From a virus: 56,064 nt of DNA. The notes beneath the pieces were generated by a model, which was not told the DNA's origin, ran no database searches, and was given only the letters and a program-made list of their open reading frames with translations. The stretch lies in IMG/VR virus record IMGVR_UViG_3300023108_003148, positions 1 through 56,064 of that record. One strand, 5' to 3'. Below are positions 27,109 through 35,789 of the stretch, piece by piece. A program made the translations under genes and the position numbers. Position 1 is the stretch's first letter, and the number at the start of each line of letters is the position of its first letter.

Positions 27109-28004
27109 TAACGTAAATCTTTAAACTCAACACGACTGTCGCGTAAATTTTGTAATTTCACCTCCGTCCGTTTTATTTGATCCTCTTTGTCGAGGTAGGG
27201 TTTGGTGCTTTGAATCAGGGGTATTCCGACAGACAGACCAATCACCGAAAATAATACAACCCCCCATTGAATAGCACGCCAGTCCAAATCGGTAAAATCC
27301 ATATCTTCTCCCATTTCTTTGTAGCCTTCAAATATATTTCCAAGAAGAACCCACGACAGGGTAACCTTGGAGGTCACTGACATTAGGATGTAAATTTCAT
27401 CTTCATAGGTAGGGCGAAAGATTTTTACAACGCCAAAGCCAATGTAGAACAAGGCATAAAACACACCCATGACCAAAAAATATTCGGTTGCAATACCCTC
27501 GAGTAAAAAGGCATTGGTCATCACCACCTGAATCTGTGCTGCTAGCAACACAAAACCGCTGGTCAATAAGAGCGTACGGTTCTCGCCTTCAGATGCATGA
27601 CCAATCATTTGCATGACCACGTTGACAATTATTACATATAACAATGTACTCAGGGGAATAGAACCAGTTCCCAATATCAAAGCCACTTGTAAAATACCAG
27701 CCGTGAAAGAATATTCAATGGTACGACGAAGTCCTTCGTACTTGCGCATTTTCTCATCACTAACCAGCAGAAAAATGGCTATCAAATGTGAAAAAAGGGT
27801 GAGTGCTTCATTTGCGGCAACCCACACCATCGGATTTTGTTCAAGAAGCGTTTCATGAGTCGTCTCCATACGAACCGGAGAAGACAAATACATATGTTTT
27901 GGTAAAGTGACTTGGGCTTTTACATCAACATGTACCACGGTTGCCATAACACAGGAAATCAAATGAATAACCGCCGCAGCAATGTGTAAATACAACAATA
28001 ACAT
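27105..28004 (-). CDS. Heliorhodopsin 2
   Basis: 299 residues, seven membrane segments. TM1 contains His (AAAVIHLISC), TM2 FSHLIAIF keeps the typical His, TM3 RRTIEYSFTAGILQ has the counterion Glu, and TM7 MSVTSKVTLSWVL has the Schiff-base Lys. It differs strongly from heliorhodopsin 1 (5799) and has a C-terminal extension with an extra hydrophobic segment (GVVLFSVIGLSVGIPLI) and a charged tail. This suggests two separate functions. Stop overlaps the AAA+ stop by 4 bp. Confidence 0.85.
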   Translation of the reverse strand: MLLLYLHIAAAVIHLISCVMATVVHVDVKAQVTLPKHMYLSSPVRMETTHETLLEQNPMVWVAANEALTLFSHLIAIFLLVSDEKMRKYEGLRRTIEYSFTAGILQVALILGTGSIPLSTLLYVIIVNVVMQMIGHASEGENRTLLLTSGFVLLAAQIQVVMTNAFLLEGIATEYFLVMGVFYALFYIGFGVVKIFRPTYEDEIYILMSVTSKVTLSWVLLGNIFEGYKEMGEDMDFTDLDWRAIQWGVVLFSVIGLSVGIPLIQSTKPYLDKEDQIKRTEVKLQNLRDSRVEFKDLRY

Positions 28005-28126
28005 TTGGAACCCTTATCACTATATTTATATAGATTTTCCCTTAATCGAACAAATTTTATAGGAATGATATTTAACAATGTTGTGTTTTATCCGGTAGAA
28101 ATACATTTAAATCCGATACATATAAT

Positions 28127-28438
28127 TTAGTATACAGATACATCATTATTTACACGAATGTGTTCCATTTGGGAACGTTGAAGACTTAATAACATCTCCA
28201 AGTGTTGAACACGCTGACGAAGTTCTTCAATAGTACTTCCGGCCTCAAAACACGCCTGACGCATTAATAGATTGTCCTTTTCTAGTTGGTCAACATATTC
28301 CTCTGTTATTTGCCGCTGGCGTTTTCTAGGCATATCGTCCCCCTCGTTACACGACTTTCGTTTGTGCGTAATCTGTTCGTAACATACGCGCTTTTCATTA
28401 TAATCTATATCCTCCTCGTCACGTGATCGTTTGGGCAT
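28127..28438 (-). CDS. Basic leucine-zipper-like coiled-coil protein
   Basis: 103 residues. Basic clusters (MPKRSRDEE, HKRKS, PRKRQRQ) are followed by a coiled coil (LRQRVQHLEMLLSLQRSQM). The basic-then-zipper order recalls bZIP factors, though the basic part lacks the NxxAAxxCR signature. Probably nuclear. May be related to the coiled-coil protein at 18874. Confidence 0.65.
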   Translation of the reverse strand: MPKRSRDEEDIDYNEKRVCYEQITHKRKSCNEGDDMPRKRQRQITEEYVDQLEKDNLLMRQACFEAGSTIEELRQRVQHLEMLLSLQRSQMEHIRVNNDVSVY

Positions 28439-28460
28439 TTTAAAAAAAGATATCAGTTAT

Positions 28461-29327
28461 TTATACTTTAATTTGTCTACACGGCAACCACTTCTCAATG
28501 ATTGAATTTGATATGCTGTCCGAATTGCCGGTTTGAATGCCACATACAGAAGTTATATAAAACTGAATATAATCGCGCATGGTTGTCGGGCCACTTCCAC
28601 CGATCGAATGACGGCTATAATTGGCTACAATATTGGCTACCAACTGCTCCAAACTATGAATATTGTTTTGAAACAACGCACGCTCACACGATGGGCCCAA
28701 CCATTTTATTACTTGTAGGCTGGTACAATGTGTAGGGTAGATTGGACCAGACAGATTCTGTATGCCGGTATAATACAGTAATTCTACCAATGCTTTTGCA
28801 TCTGGTAGAGCAGAATGGTTGTCTACAATCCGCTTGCGCATGATGTTCAAATACAAATCATGCAGTGTGTACGAGGCCTGCTTTGGTATCGCCTTCCTAC
28901 AATACAATAAAGAATCCAAAAAGTACCACGAATAAGGCAAGATCAAACCACGACGTTTGGACTCGATCTCCAACATAATCTTATCGCTCTTAAAATTATT
29001 ATGCGAGATAAATAAACGAGGTCCGGCACCAAAAGAATTGACAAATTCCAAAAACATATTCCAACCAAAATGAAAGCCCATTGCATTCTTACTTTTCAAA
29101 AATTCCTCCGTTACATTGGCAAATTCATCGCTCATAGGAGGAGGCAAAGGACGTATGGCTGGATCCATTGTAATGGAGATCTGACGACCAGACAGTAAAT
29201 GAACAACGCCAATTTCCCATATGTAACATCGGTTTAAATCATTTGGAACGCCTACATATTCTAAATCGAATACAAATGTACAAGGTAGAAACCTTTGAAA
29301 ATCGCTAGGTGTCATCAGTGTACCCAT
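28461..29327 (-). CDS. DEDDh 3'-5' exonuclease
   Basis: 288 residues from the ATG at 29327; an earlier ATG at 29360 sits on the TATATAAG box. Exo I FVFDLEYVG (DxE), Exo II LFISHNNFKSDKIML and Exo III NHSALPDAKALVE (H...D) define the DnaQ/RNase T-like fold of the DEDDh class, as in TREX and ExoX proteins. The last ~90 residues are an extra region with conserved-looking Cys. Could proofread, trim RNA or destroy cytosolic DNA. Confidence 0.8.
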   Translation of the reverse strand: MGTLMTPSDFQRFLPCTFVFDLEYVGVPNDLNRCYIWEIGVVHLLSGRQISITMDPAIRPLPPPMSDEFANVTEEFLKSKNAMGFHFGWNMFLEFVNSFGAGPRLFISHNNFKSDKIMLEIESKRRGLILPYSWYFLDSLLYCRKAIPKQASYTLHDLYLNIMRKRIVDNHSALPDAKALVELLYYTGIQNLSGPIYPTHCTSLQVIKWLGPSCERALFQNNIHSLEQLVANIVANYSRHSIGGSGPTTMRDYIQFYITSVCGIQTGNSDSISNSIIEKWLPCRQIKV

Positions 29328-29359
29328 GATATAACAAATACAAAATAATCTTATATACA

Positions 29360-29617
29360 CTACTTTATAAATTTATCCAAGTAATTTCTATAGCCATCAT
29401 TGTATAGTTCGCACATCTTCCTTTGGTAGTCCTCACCGGTATTGTAGCGGGATGTCAGTGTAGTAAACAAAGGCTTCCACAACATTGCACATGCCTCGGG
29501 CGCAGTATAAAATGCCTTTTTATATAGAGACTGTAGAGGACTCGTATCTACATGTTTTGGTATACATTCGATCAAATGTTTTATTGTGGTGGCAATGTGA
29601 GCAGCTTCCTCACACAT
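29360..29617 (-). CDS. Small helical protein, unknown
   Basis: 85 residues, predicted all-helical (AAHIATTIKHLIECI, SPLQSLYKKAFYT), with no membrane segment and no recognised motif. It ends where the exonuclease promoter begins, in the same direction. Confidence 0.6.
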   Translation of the reverse strand: MCEEAAHIATTIKHLIECIPKHVDTSPLQSLYKKAFYTAPEACAMLWKPLFTTLTSRYNTGEDYQRKMCELYNDGYRNYLDKFIK

Positions 29618-29703
29618 TCTACAAAATGGCCCGACATGTTATATATGCACAAATACATCAAGGTATACACTTACGCACACACACCCTGTTCACACACACG
29701 CTT

Positions 29704-29752
29704 GTGTAAAGCACACTTACGCAAAGCACACTTACGCAAAGGTCACTTACAA
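29704..29752 (+). repeat. 15-bp tandem repeat before a small gene
   Basis: Units like ACGCAAAGCACACTT repeat about three times, extending a CACAC-rich tract that begins near 29660. It lies directly before the ATG at 29755. Confidence 0.7.
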
Positions 29753-29754
29753 AC

Positions 29755-29973
29755 ATGAACAACGCACTCGTATTATCACTTCTCATCAGCGCAGTCAACC
29801 CGGTGTACATCCCGAACGACCCAAGAATGAAACTAGCGGTATTAAAACAACGCGCCACACACGCGCCACCCCAAAAGAAAATATATAAAGGTTATAAACC
29901 GTACAAAGGTTATTTGCGCAGACACCGCACTAATAACAAAAACACCGCACCTTTTCAGCGTAAGAAGGTATAA
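29755..29973 (+). CDS. Small basic protein with signal-like N-terminus
   Basis: 72 residues. A hydrophobic start (NNALVLSLLISAVNP) resembles a signal peptide, followed by a strongly basic, Tyr/Lys-rich tail with repeated YKGY units (IYKGYKPYKGYLRRH). Possible secreted or virion DNA-binding peptide. Coding status rests on composition and position only. Confidence 0.45.
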   Translation: MNNALVLSLLISAVNPVYIPNDPRMKLAVLKQRATHAPPQKKIYKGYKPYKGYLRRHRTNNKNTAPFQRKKV

Positions 29974-30000
29974 ATACCACGGTATATAATTAAAAGAAAG

Positions 30001-30600
30001 ATGGCATCTATCAAAGAATTGATTCAGAAAGGGAACATCCAAGATAAAAGTAAACTGCCAAATATGTATTTATTCTTAAATATGTATAACAAAGGTATAT
30101 TTAAAATTGTTTACGAAAACGAAAAGTATTTTTCAATCGTACCTTCCAACAAAGACGGTCCACAGCCTCTTGATAACACTGCAAAAAGCCCAATGTCTCT
30201 TATTCATGCGCTCGTATGTCCGAAGGCCAGAATATGGAATGCCGTGGACATAGAAGAAATGAAACAATTCGATAAAGTTATGGCATTGGAGTGTGCAAAT
30301 GAAAGCGTCCGACGTTTGCGCGAAAGTGAGTTTCACCCCGGGTGTTTATATGATCGATTAAAGGAAGTAAATGAAAAAAAAATGTGGTCTGATGTGGCAG
30401 AGAAAACCAACGATTTGGAAAAAGCGAAAGAATTGAGTATGACCATCGAGTATTCCTTTCATCTCTATCCATATAACTCGGTCAATCATTTGCACATGCA
30501 TGTATGGTGTCCAAAACTAGCAACTAAGAGTTATGACCTTCAGATGCAAAAAAATCCTAATAAAAACGCACCGATGGATAAAGTCTTACAAACACTGTAA
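30001..30600 (+). CDS. HIT-family hydrolase-like protein
   Basis: 199 residues to the first stop. A histidine triad VNHLHMHVW (near residues 162-168) preceded by YSFHLYPYNS matches the HIT/scavenger-decapping (DcpS, aprataxin, GalT) superfamily. These enzymes attack nucleotide-phosphate bonds such as cap remnants, AppppA or 5'-AMP adducts. The TAA at 30598 is followed in frame by 30 more acidic codons (next entry), so the true product may be longer. Confidence 0.7.
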   Translation: MASIKELIQKGNIQDKSKLPNMYLFLNMYNKGIFKIVYENEKYFSIVPSNKDGPQPLDNTAKSPMSLIHALVCPKARIWNAVDIEEMKQFDKVMALECANESVRRLRESEFHPGCLYDRLKEVNEKKMWSDVAEKTNDLEKAKELSMTIEYSFHLYPYNSVNHLHMHVWCPKLATKSYDLQMQKNPNKNAPMDKVLQTL

Positions 30601-30693
30601 TATCTTCGTGGTGAATCTTCCAGTGAAGAGGAACACGATACTTCTAGCGATTCTGACAGTTCTGGTGAAGACATGATGTCTTTTAAATTTTAA
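30601..30693 (+). other. In-frame acidic tail after the HIT stop codon
   Basis: Directly after TAA the same frame stays open for 30 codons, encoding an acidic Ser-rich tail (GESSSEEEHDTSSDSDSSGE) that ends SFKF. Other viral proteins here also end in KF (32766, 48314). The extended ORF overlaps the convergent gene end at 30683 by 11 bp, the usual spacing in this genome. Could be stop readthrough, a recent nonsense mutation or a sequence error. Confidence 0.5.
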
Positions 30694-30949
30694 GTCGTTT
30701 ACGACGTTTATAAGGTCTTTCACTCGCATATTCTATAACAGAAATATACACTAGATCGCTTAGACCTCTTCCATTGTAAGCCCAAAAAACACTGCCATCC
30801 ATACAGTCTTGCCAATCGATCATGTTGTCATCGGTAGGCATGCCATTCGTATCAATGTAGAGTATAATCGTCAATTCTTTATCCACCAACTTTATACTTT
30901 TTTCTTTGTATGGTAGAAAGGCGTCCGATGTAGCTATGTTAACTTGCAT
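30683..30949 (-). CDS. Small protein with basic C-terminus, unknown
   Basis: 88 residues, mostly beta-strand-like with a Trp-containing centre (IDWQDCMDGSVFWAYNG), ending in a basic ERPYKRRKRLKI that could be a nuclear signal. No family recognised. Confidence 0.65.
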   Translation of the reverse strand: MQVNIATSDAFLPYKEKSIKLVDKELTIILYIDTNGMPTDDNMIDWQDCMDGSVFWAYNGRGLSDLVYISVIEYASERPYKRRKRLKI

Positions 30950-30982
30950 TTAAAATACACGTATATTTACTTATAGTAATTA

Positions 30983-31414
30983 TTAACCATACATGCTACG
31001 CATTTTTGCATAATCACCGGCGGCTTGTTCGAACATGTGCTTACAGGCGGCGGCCGGACCCTTTTCTTGCCACACCTCGACGGCTTTTCGATTGGGGGAG
31101 TCCATTCTTTCGGTCTGAATACGCAGTATAACAGGTGGTGCTACTGTCGTAACAGTTTTTTCGCTGGCACGGTGATTATACATATCGCGAATGGCCGCTT
31201 GGATCTTTCGGTGCATGCACGCGTACGCGCTAGAGTCGTAATCCATGTCCAGTATAAACCCGTGCATGACACGAAATTCGGGTGTATCATTTTGCCACCA
31301 AGAGAACCCCGTATCTTTTGGCGGACCCTTGATGTACATGGAAATGATCTTGTCGCGCAGTTCATGCTCTTCGATAAAGGTTAATGCTTTCTTACAATCA
31401 CGTTCCCAATTCAT
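30983..31414 (-). CDS. Soluble protein, unknown
   Basis: 143 residues. Helical N- and C-termini around a Trp-rich part (GFSWWQNDTPEF). No membrane segment or catalytic motif seen. Upstream (31415-31587) lies a region of imperfect GACTGTATRGGTRTGG-like repeats and the promoter of the next gene. Confidence 0.65.
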   Translation of the reverse strand: MNWERDCKKALTFIEEHELRDKIISMYIKGPPKDTGFSWWQNDTPEFRVMHGFILDMDYDSSAYACMHRKIQAAIRDMYNHRASEKTVTTVAPPVILRIQTERMDSPNRKAVEVWQEKGPAAACKHMFEQAAGDYAKMRSMYG

Positions 31415-31545
31415 GTTTGCTTTTGTGACACTTGATATACTTTAGTTTGATAATATATGCACGACTGTATAGGTGTGGGCATGGACGACTGTATGGGTAT
31501 GGTCATGCGTGTATATACATGTGGGCATCTCATAATGCCACGATA

Positions 31546-31575
31546 TCGGGCCACTTTGACTATATTAGTAACCAT
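31546..31575 (+). promoter_or_regulatory. TCGGGCCACTTT motif upstream of a membrane microprotein
   Basis: The 12-mer is followed by a TATATTA-type run and an ATG at 31588, the same geometry as at 24244 (30 bp from motif end to ATG). Confidence 0.5.
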
Positions 31576-31587
31576 ATATACACATAA

Positions 31588-31770
31588 ATGTCGGATGACA
31601 TTATAGCACTCGTAGCAGTATTAGCAGTTGTTTCGGTTATAATGGCTGGTGTAATTATATACCAATGTTGTTGTAAAAAATCGGAAAGAACTGTAAATGA
31701 GGAATTTCGACAACAAGCTATGGAAATAGAAAAACAATTAGAAAAGAAGGGAATTACAATAAGGTTTTAG
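31588..31770 (+). CDS. Single-pass membrane microprotein with Cys cluster
   Basis: 60 residues. One hydrophobic segment (ALVAVLAVVSVIMAGVIIY) followed by CCCKKSE, a likely palmitoylation site, and a charged helical tail ending TIRF. Type III membrane orientation is likely. Function unknown. Confidence 0.7.
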   Translation: MSDDIIALVAVLAVVSVIMAGVIIYQCCCKKSERTVNEEFRQQAMEIEKQLEKKGITIRF

Positions 31771-32056
31771 TATGAAGGGGAATCAAACCCCAACTTGTCA
31801 TCAGACATACTTTGCAGGATATATCGCTTGAAGTTATGCAAACAGCATGAAACCGTGTTTACAAAACGCTACACCATATCCATCTCCATTGTGGTCCTGT
31901 CCATTGTGGCCCGGACACAGGCCTCCTCATAGGTAAAACCCGCTGTTGTAGATCACGGGGCGATTCGTATTGTCAAAGAAAGACCACCGACCGAATCTGA
32001 AGTTGGGAAGCCTCGCTCCGCGATGACAACCCGTTTGTGTACGCCAGTTTTAGGTC
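31767..32056 (-). pseudogene. Possible decayed gene
   Basis: A relatively GC-rich 290-bp stretch with no intact ORF. On the minus strand one frame reads RFGRWSFFDNTNRPVIYNSG up to a TGA and then GGLCPGHNGQDHNGDGYGVA; another reads FTYEEACVRATMDRTTMEMD and, after a TAG, ends SMSDDKLGFDSPSY at 31767. The end overlaps the convergent stop at 31770 as real genes here do. Multiple frameshifts or an unspliced gene are possible. Confidence 0.3.
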
Positions 32057-32244
32057 ATGGCACGAAGACCAGCGCATAAAAAGGGATGGTTAATTAAAAA
32101 GAAAAAATATTTGAATAATTCATGGGCGATTCCGGTGGGCGAGTTCTATACATTCTATATGATATTTTTGGGGGATATATATACGTCGTTTTTTTTTTCA
32201 CTTTCAACCGATATATTGTATATTAATAAACGCACAATTAAGAA

Positions 32245-32766
32245 ATGGAAGTACGCGGATGTAAAAAGTGTGGTAGCACTATATGTATAACGGCTAGCGC
32301 TGGTGGTGGTGTTACCGCACTTGGAGTGTTGGCTCCTATACCTTACATGATTTGGAATACATTAGTACAGTGCCTTTGTTCATTTTGTGTTTGTCCCATG
32401 GCATGTTTGTCAGGAAACGGATGTTTATGTGGCGTCGTCGGGGGCACGTTCTGTAGTGATCTTTTATTACCTGTGTGGTGCTGTGCAGCCCCCCACTGTG
32501 CATGTGGCTCGTGTGCTTCGCTCGGTACAGTGTGGATGCAAATAATTACATTTGCTGGATTTGGAGGAGCTGCATGGTACGTTGGATTGGCAGATGTGCT
32601 TATCATTGTTGGCATGGTGGCTTGCATGATGGCATTAGTATTGTGGGGTATTATGTGCTTTGGGGAACAGGACAATACGAAAGCAACTTCAGAAGAACAG
32701 GAATCGATGATTACGGCAGACTCAACAGAAGACAAACCCCCTCCCACCGGAGCAATGAAATTTTAA
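32245..32766 (+). CDS. Cys-rich multi-pass membrane protein
   Basis: 173 residues. A hydrophobic N-terminal two-thirds contains about 20 Cys (CLCSFCVCPMACLSGNGC, WCCAAPHCACGSC), then a membrane segment pair and a polar, acidic tail ending PTGAMKF. The Cys may be lipidated or bind metal. No family recognised. The interval 32057-32244 before it is AT-rich with TATA-like runs and no convincing gene. Confidence 0.7.
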   Translation: MEVRGCKKCGSTICITASAGGGVTALGVLAPIPYMIWNTLVQCLCSFCVCPMACLSGNGCLCGVVGGTFCSDLLLPVWCCAAPHCACGSCASLGTVWMQIITFAGFGGAAWYVGLADVLIIVGMVACMMALVLWGIMCFGEQDNTKATSEEQESMITADSTEDKPPPTGAMKF

Positions 32767-32858
32767 TTATATATTTATATATTTGTGTCTTTATCTCGGT
32801 CCACTTAGGTGTACCACCACTTGGGTGTACCACTTAGGTCTATATTTACCAATTATCT

Positions 32859-33293
32859 ATGTCCACGATTTATGAAAGCGCCCAACAAGCAATAAACACC
32901 TTGAACATCCCCGCGAAATGGCGGAAGGGTAAAATGGAGTCCAAATTAAAAAAGGTCGGCCAGTGGATCCGCCACGAAAAGCAATATGCCCTTTCCGAGA
33001 TGATTAATACTATATGCAGTCAATGGACAAGTAAAGGACCCAAGGTTGCATACAATAATGATGGTGATATTTTGGTGTTTGCGGATGTATACAATGACCC
33101 GGGTATCGCACAAAAGATGGAAAGGGTTGTTAACATATGCCGAGACAACAATGTCTGGGCAACATCCTTTATCTTGAGTTATCCACGACTGAAGTTTACA
33201 GATCTGTATGCGGAAAAGGATACAAAAATACGTCACTACGGTTACGAAGGGTTTTACCGTGGAAACATAGCGGGTGTACGTATACGTATTTAA
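32859..33293 (+). CDS. Soluble basic protein, unknown
   Basis: 144 residues. Basic N-terminal helices (AKWRKGKMESKLKK), then an alpha/beta region with VAYNNDGDILVFADVYND. No recognised motif. A GGTGTACCACT-type direct repeat lies just upstream (32798-32840). The stop overlaps that of the SNF2 gene by 4 bp. Confidence 0.65.
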   Translation: MSTIYESAQQAINTLNIPAKWRKGKMESKLKKVGQWIRHEKQYALSEMINTICSQWTSKGPKVAYNNDGDILVFADVYNDPGIAQKMERVVNICRDNNVWATSFILSYPRLKFTDLYAEKDTKIRHYGYEGFYRGNIAGVRIRI

Positions 33294-34924
33294 ATCATAT
33301 TATATATTGTATCTTCACCTTTAAAATTACGATCCGTTCTTTGATCCAAACAACCATCAATGGTATCCAGTTTCCATTGAATGGATTTATAAATGTAGGG
33401 GTCCAGTGTATCCTTGCATATCACATATTGTATATGACATGGGTTTTCTTGACCAATTCTATGTACACGGTCTTCACTCTGCATCAAAACCCCCGGAACC
33501 CAATACAATTCGGCAAAGATAACATGTGATGCGGCCGTCAGTGTTATACCTGTCCCGGCTGCCAACATGCTTAATACTGCCACTTGATACTTTCCCTCTT
33601 GAAAATCTTGCACATACTCGTGTCGTTTTTCGGTAGGTGTATCACCGTCGATGCGCATTGCCTTTCCATCGCATGCTTCTTCAATGGCATCCATCAGTGT
33701 TTTATGGTAACAAAATACCAAAAACTGATTTCCGGTCTGCATCGTATCTTTTACCAACATTTGCATGGCGCTACCCTTTGCTTCTGCAGTTAGACCAAAC
33801 AGTTCAGATATGATGCATTTGCGTCTAAAATCGGCCGCCTGTACCTGTTTGCTACATGGTTGCATCTTTGGTATCTCTGCATTCAATTGTTTCCATTCAT
33901 CAAACAGTGGAATCATTTCAAAGGTATTACGTACGTCCATTTCAATATGCAATTGAGACCGGTGCTTTTTTGGAAGATCTTTCAACACATCTCTTTTTAG
34001 ACGTCGTATCATAACTGTTTTCTTTGCCAACCAATGCACTTCATGTGGATTTGACGAACCGGAGTCGTCCCAAAAACCAAGTGGTGACATCTTTCGATCA
34101 CAGTATCGTTCTGCATATTGTTTAAAATTAGGAAAGAAATCACGTCGAATCATGTTTGCTTGTGAAAACAATTCCGATGGACGATTCAATGCTGGTGTAC
34201 CGGTTAACAACAAGGCCTTGTTAATCTTTCGGATTAAAGGGGCCAAGCCCCTTGTACGTTTTGCCTTGTGATTTTTCATGTAATGAGACTCGTCGCATAT
34301 AACCATATCAAACCCATAATTCAATAGTAAATCTTTTTTCTTTACCGCCAATTCATAGGATATTATAACCGGATACCCCTCCAATACATCCTTTCCTTTT
34401 TTTATTAAACAGACTTCCTCCACACCCAACCACTTATTAAATTCGGCTTTCCAATTATAACGCAAATATGCCGGACATATCACCAATACCTTTGTAAATC
34501 CATAATATTTAGACAATGCAATGGCTTGCAAGGTTTTCCCCAAACCCATATCATCCGCTATGAGGGCTCTACCATCAAAATTTCGTATGACATGCTCCAC
34601 ACCATCTTTTTGATACTGGAACATCTTTTGATATATCTCGGTAGACTTGAAACTCTCGTCGAACGGGTGTTTAGGGTCGTATTTTGTCGCTTTCTCCACT
34701 TCTTCAGGTATGCACTCGATCAATAAACCCATATTCAAACAACATTGTACTGCACCTTCAATTTGATCCATTGGTATCAAATATTGATTTCTACCAATAC
34801 ATACATAATCAATTGACTCATACGTCCCACGCAATTTTACAATAACCTCCTCCTCATTCATCAAAGAGAATATGGCAGTAGGGATTTTACGCTGCCGTTT
34901 ATGTTTAAAAAACACCGCACTCAT
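33290..34924 (-). CDS. SNF2-family helicase (SMARCAL1/ZRANB3-like)
   Basis: 544 residues, a compact SNF2 ATPase. Motif I DDMGLGKTLQAIA (near 123), motif II ICDESHYMKN, motif III LLTGTPALNR, and motifs V/VI AAGTGITLTAASHV and DRVHRIGQ. The order and the short inter-lobe region resemble annealing helicases SMARCAL1/ZRANB3, which rewind stalled forks. No extra chromatin-reading domain. Could act in viral fork restart or recombination. Confidence 0.9.
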   Translation of the reverse strand: MSAVFFKHKRQRKIPTAIFSLMNEEEVIVKLRGTYESIDYVCIGRNQYLIPMDQIEGAVQCCLNMGLLIECIPEEVEKATKYDPKHPFDESFKSTEIYQKMFQYQKDGVEHVIRNFDGRALIADDMGLGKTLQAIALSKYYGFTKVLVICPAYLRYNWKAEFNKWLGVEEVCLIKKGKDVLEGYPVIISYELAVKKKDLLLNYGFDMVICDESHYMKNHKAKRTRGLAPLIRKINKALLLTGTPALNRPSELFSQANMIRRDFFPNFKQYAERYCDRKMSPLGFWDDSGSSNPHEVHWLAKKTVMIRRLKRDVLKDLPKKHRSQLHIEMDVRNTFEMIPLFDEWKQLNAEIPKMQPCSKQVQAADFRRKCIISELFGLTAEAKGSAMQMLVKDTMQTGNQFLVFCYHKTLMDAIEEACDGKAMRIDGDTPTEKRHEYVQDFQEGKYQVAVLSMLAAGTGITLTAASHVIFAELYWVPGVLMQSEDRVHRIGQENPCHIQYVICKDTLDPYIYKSIQWKLDTIDGCLDQRTDRNFKGEDTIYNMI

Positions 34925-35076
34925 TTTTTACTTATACAGTCTTTAGTATTTATATTGTATTTAAAATTTTAACATCCGTACACCCGTACATCCATTGTTT
35001 TCAAACTTTAACATGCGAGGGTTGCATATTGTTAGAAGTCATTTGACAAATGATCGGTCCACTTACATAAAACATT

Positions 35077-35336
35077 CCAATGGTTTGTCCCTCCTAAAAT
35101 AAACAGCACTGTATTCATATTAGCTAAAAATTAGACATAGGGGCGATTTGAAAAAAATTTTTTTTTACTATTTTTTAATAACATGCAATAGCATATATGT
35201 TATTTAATGCTATTTTAACATGCGCACAGCATGTTTAGGGAAAAAGCCAAAAAAAAAATATTTTTAGACCCCCCCTGTCTAATTTTGGCACTATATGGAC
35301 ACATGCCTATTTATTTTAGGCCGGGTGTACCATTGG
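35077..35336 (+). repeat. Dispersed inverted-repeat element, copy B
   Basis: 260 bp, highly similar to copies A and C. The ends are complementary: CCAATGGTTTGTCCC at the left and its imperfect complement ending CCATTGG at the right, then CCTAAAATAAACAG at 35093 and its counterpart ending at 35320. The right arm runs into the 3' end of the gene at 35311. The remaining span 34925-35076 is AT-rich with an ACATCCGTACACCCGTACATCC repeat and no gene. Confidence 0.9.
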
Positions 35337-35742
35337 TGGAAAAATCTGTCATTTCTTGAAACATCTGGTAGTCACTTTCTAGTCTAAGTTTGTTCCCTAT
35401 GTAAATAACAACTATTATTTCTACCATGTATAAAATGGGCAACACGTAGGTATGTATTGCACCGGATAGTACTGTATTGGCGTACAATATTAGGGCAATT
35501 CCACTACTGATGAAGCTATTGTTGTACCATATTTTCTTCGGGTTGCGTATATCCTTTCCTCTGTATACGCTGTATGTGTAGAGGACAAATCCGAATAAGT
35601 TTATAATGCAGAAGCGTAGCAGCTCCATCCCTTCGGGTAGTATGTTCCCGATAGAGTTTACTAGAGCAATAATTAGGATGGATATCATTATCATGACAGA
35701 GAAAAACCGGAATCCATTCGGTGAAACAAGGGTCAGTGCCAT
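35311..35742 (-). CDS. Four-TM membrane protein ending inside the repeat
   Basis: 143 residues with four hydrophobic segments (MIMISILIIALVNSIG, LLRFCIINLFGFVLYTYSVY, SGIALILYANTVLSGAI and LPILYMVEIIVVIYIG). The last residues NGTPGLK and the TAA stop are encoded by the right arm of element copy B, so the element supplies the C-terminus. The native protein may have been longer. Confidence 0.7.
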   Translation of the reverse strand: MALTLVSPNGFRFFSVMIMISILIIALVNSIGNILPEGMELLRFCIINLFGFVLYTYSVYRGKDIRNPKKIWYNNSFISSGIALILYANTVLSGAIHTYVLPILYMVEIIVVIYIGNKLRLESDYQMFQEMTDFSTNGTPGLK

Positions 35743-35789
35743 TTGTTGGAAAGAATAGTATATAAATACATTTTAGTTAAATAAACCAT

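Noticed and set aside
31771-31815. tRNA-like T-arm (GGGG-TTTGATT-CCCC, minus strand)
   Set aside because: Only one arm and a short closing stem fit; no D-arm, anticodon arm or 7-bp acceptor could be placed. No tRNA is supported in the window.
32057-32290. 77-codon plus-strand ORF starting MARRPAHKKGW
   Set aside because: It runs through AT-rich TATA-like sequence and into the Cys-rich membrane gene in another frame; composition looks non-coding after the first 30 codons.
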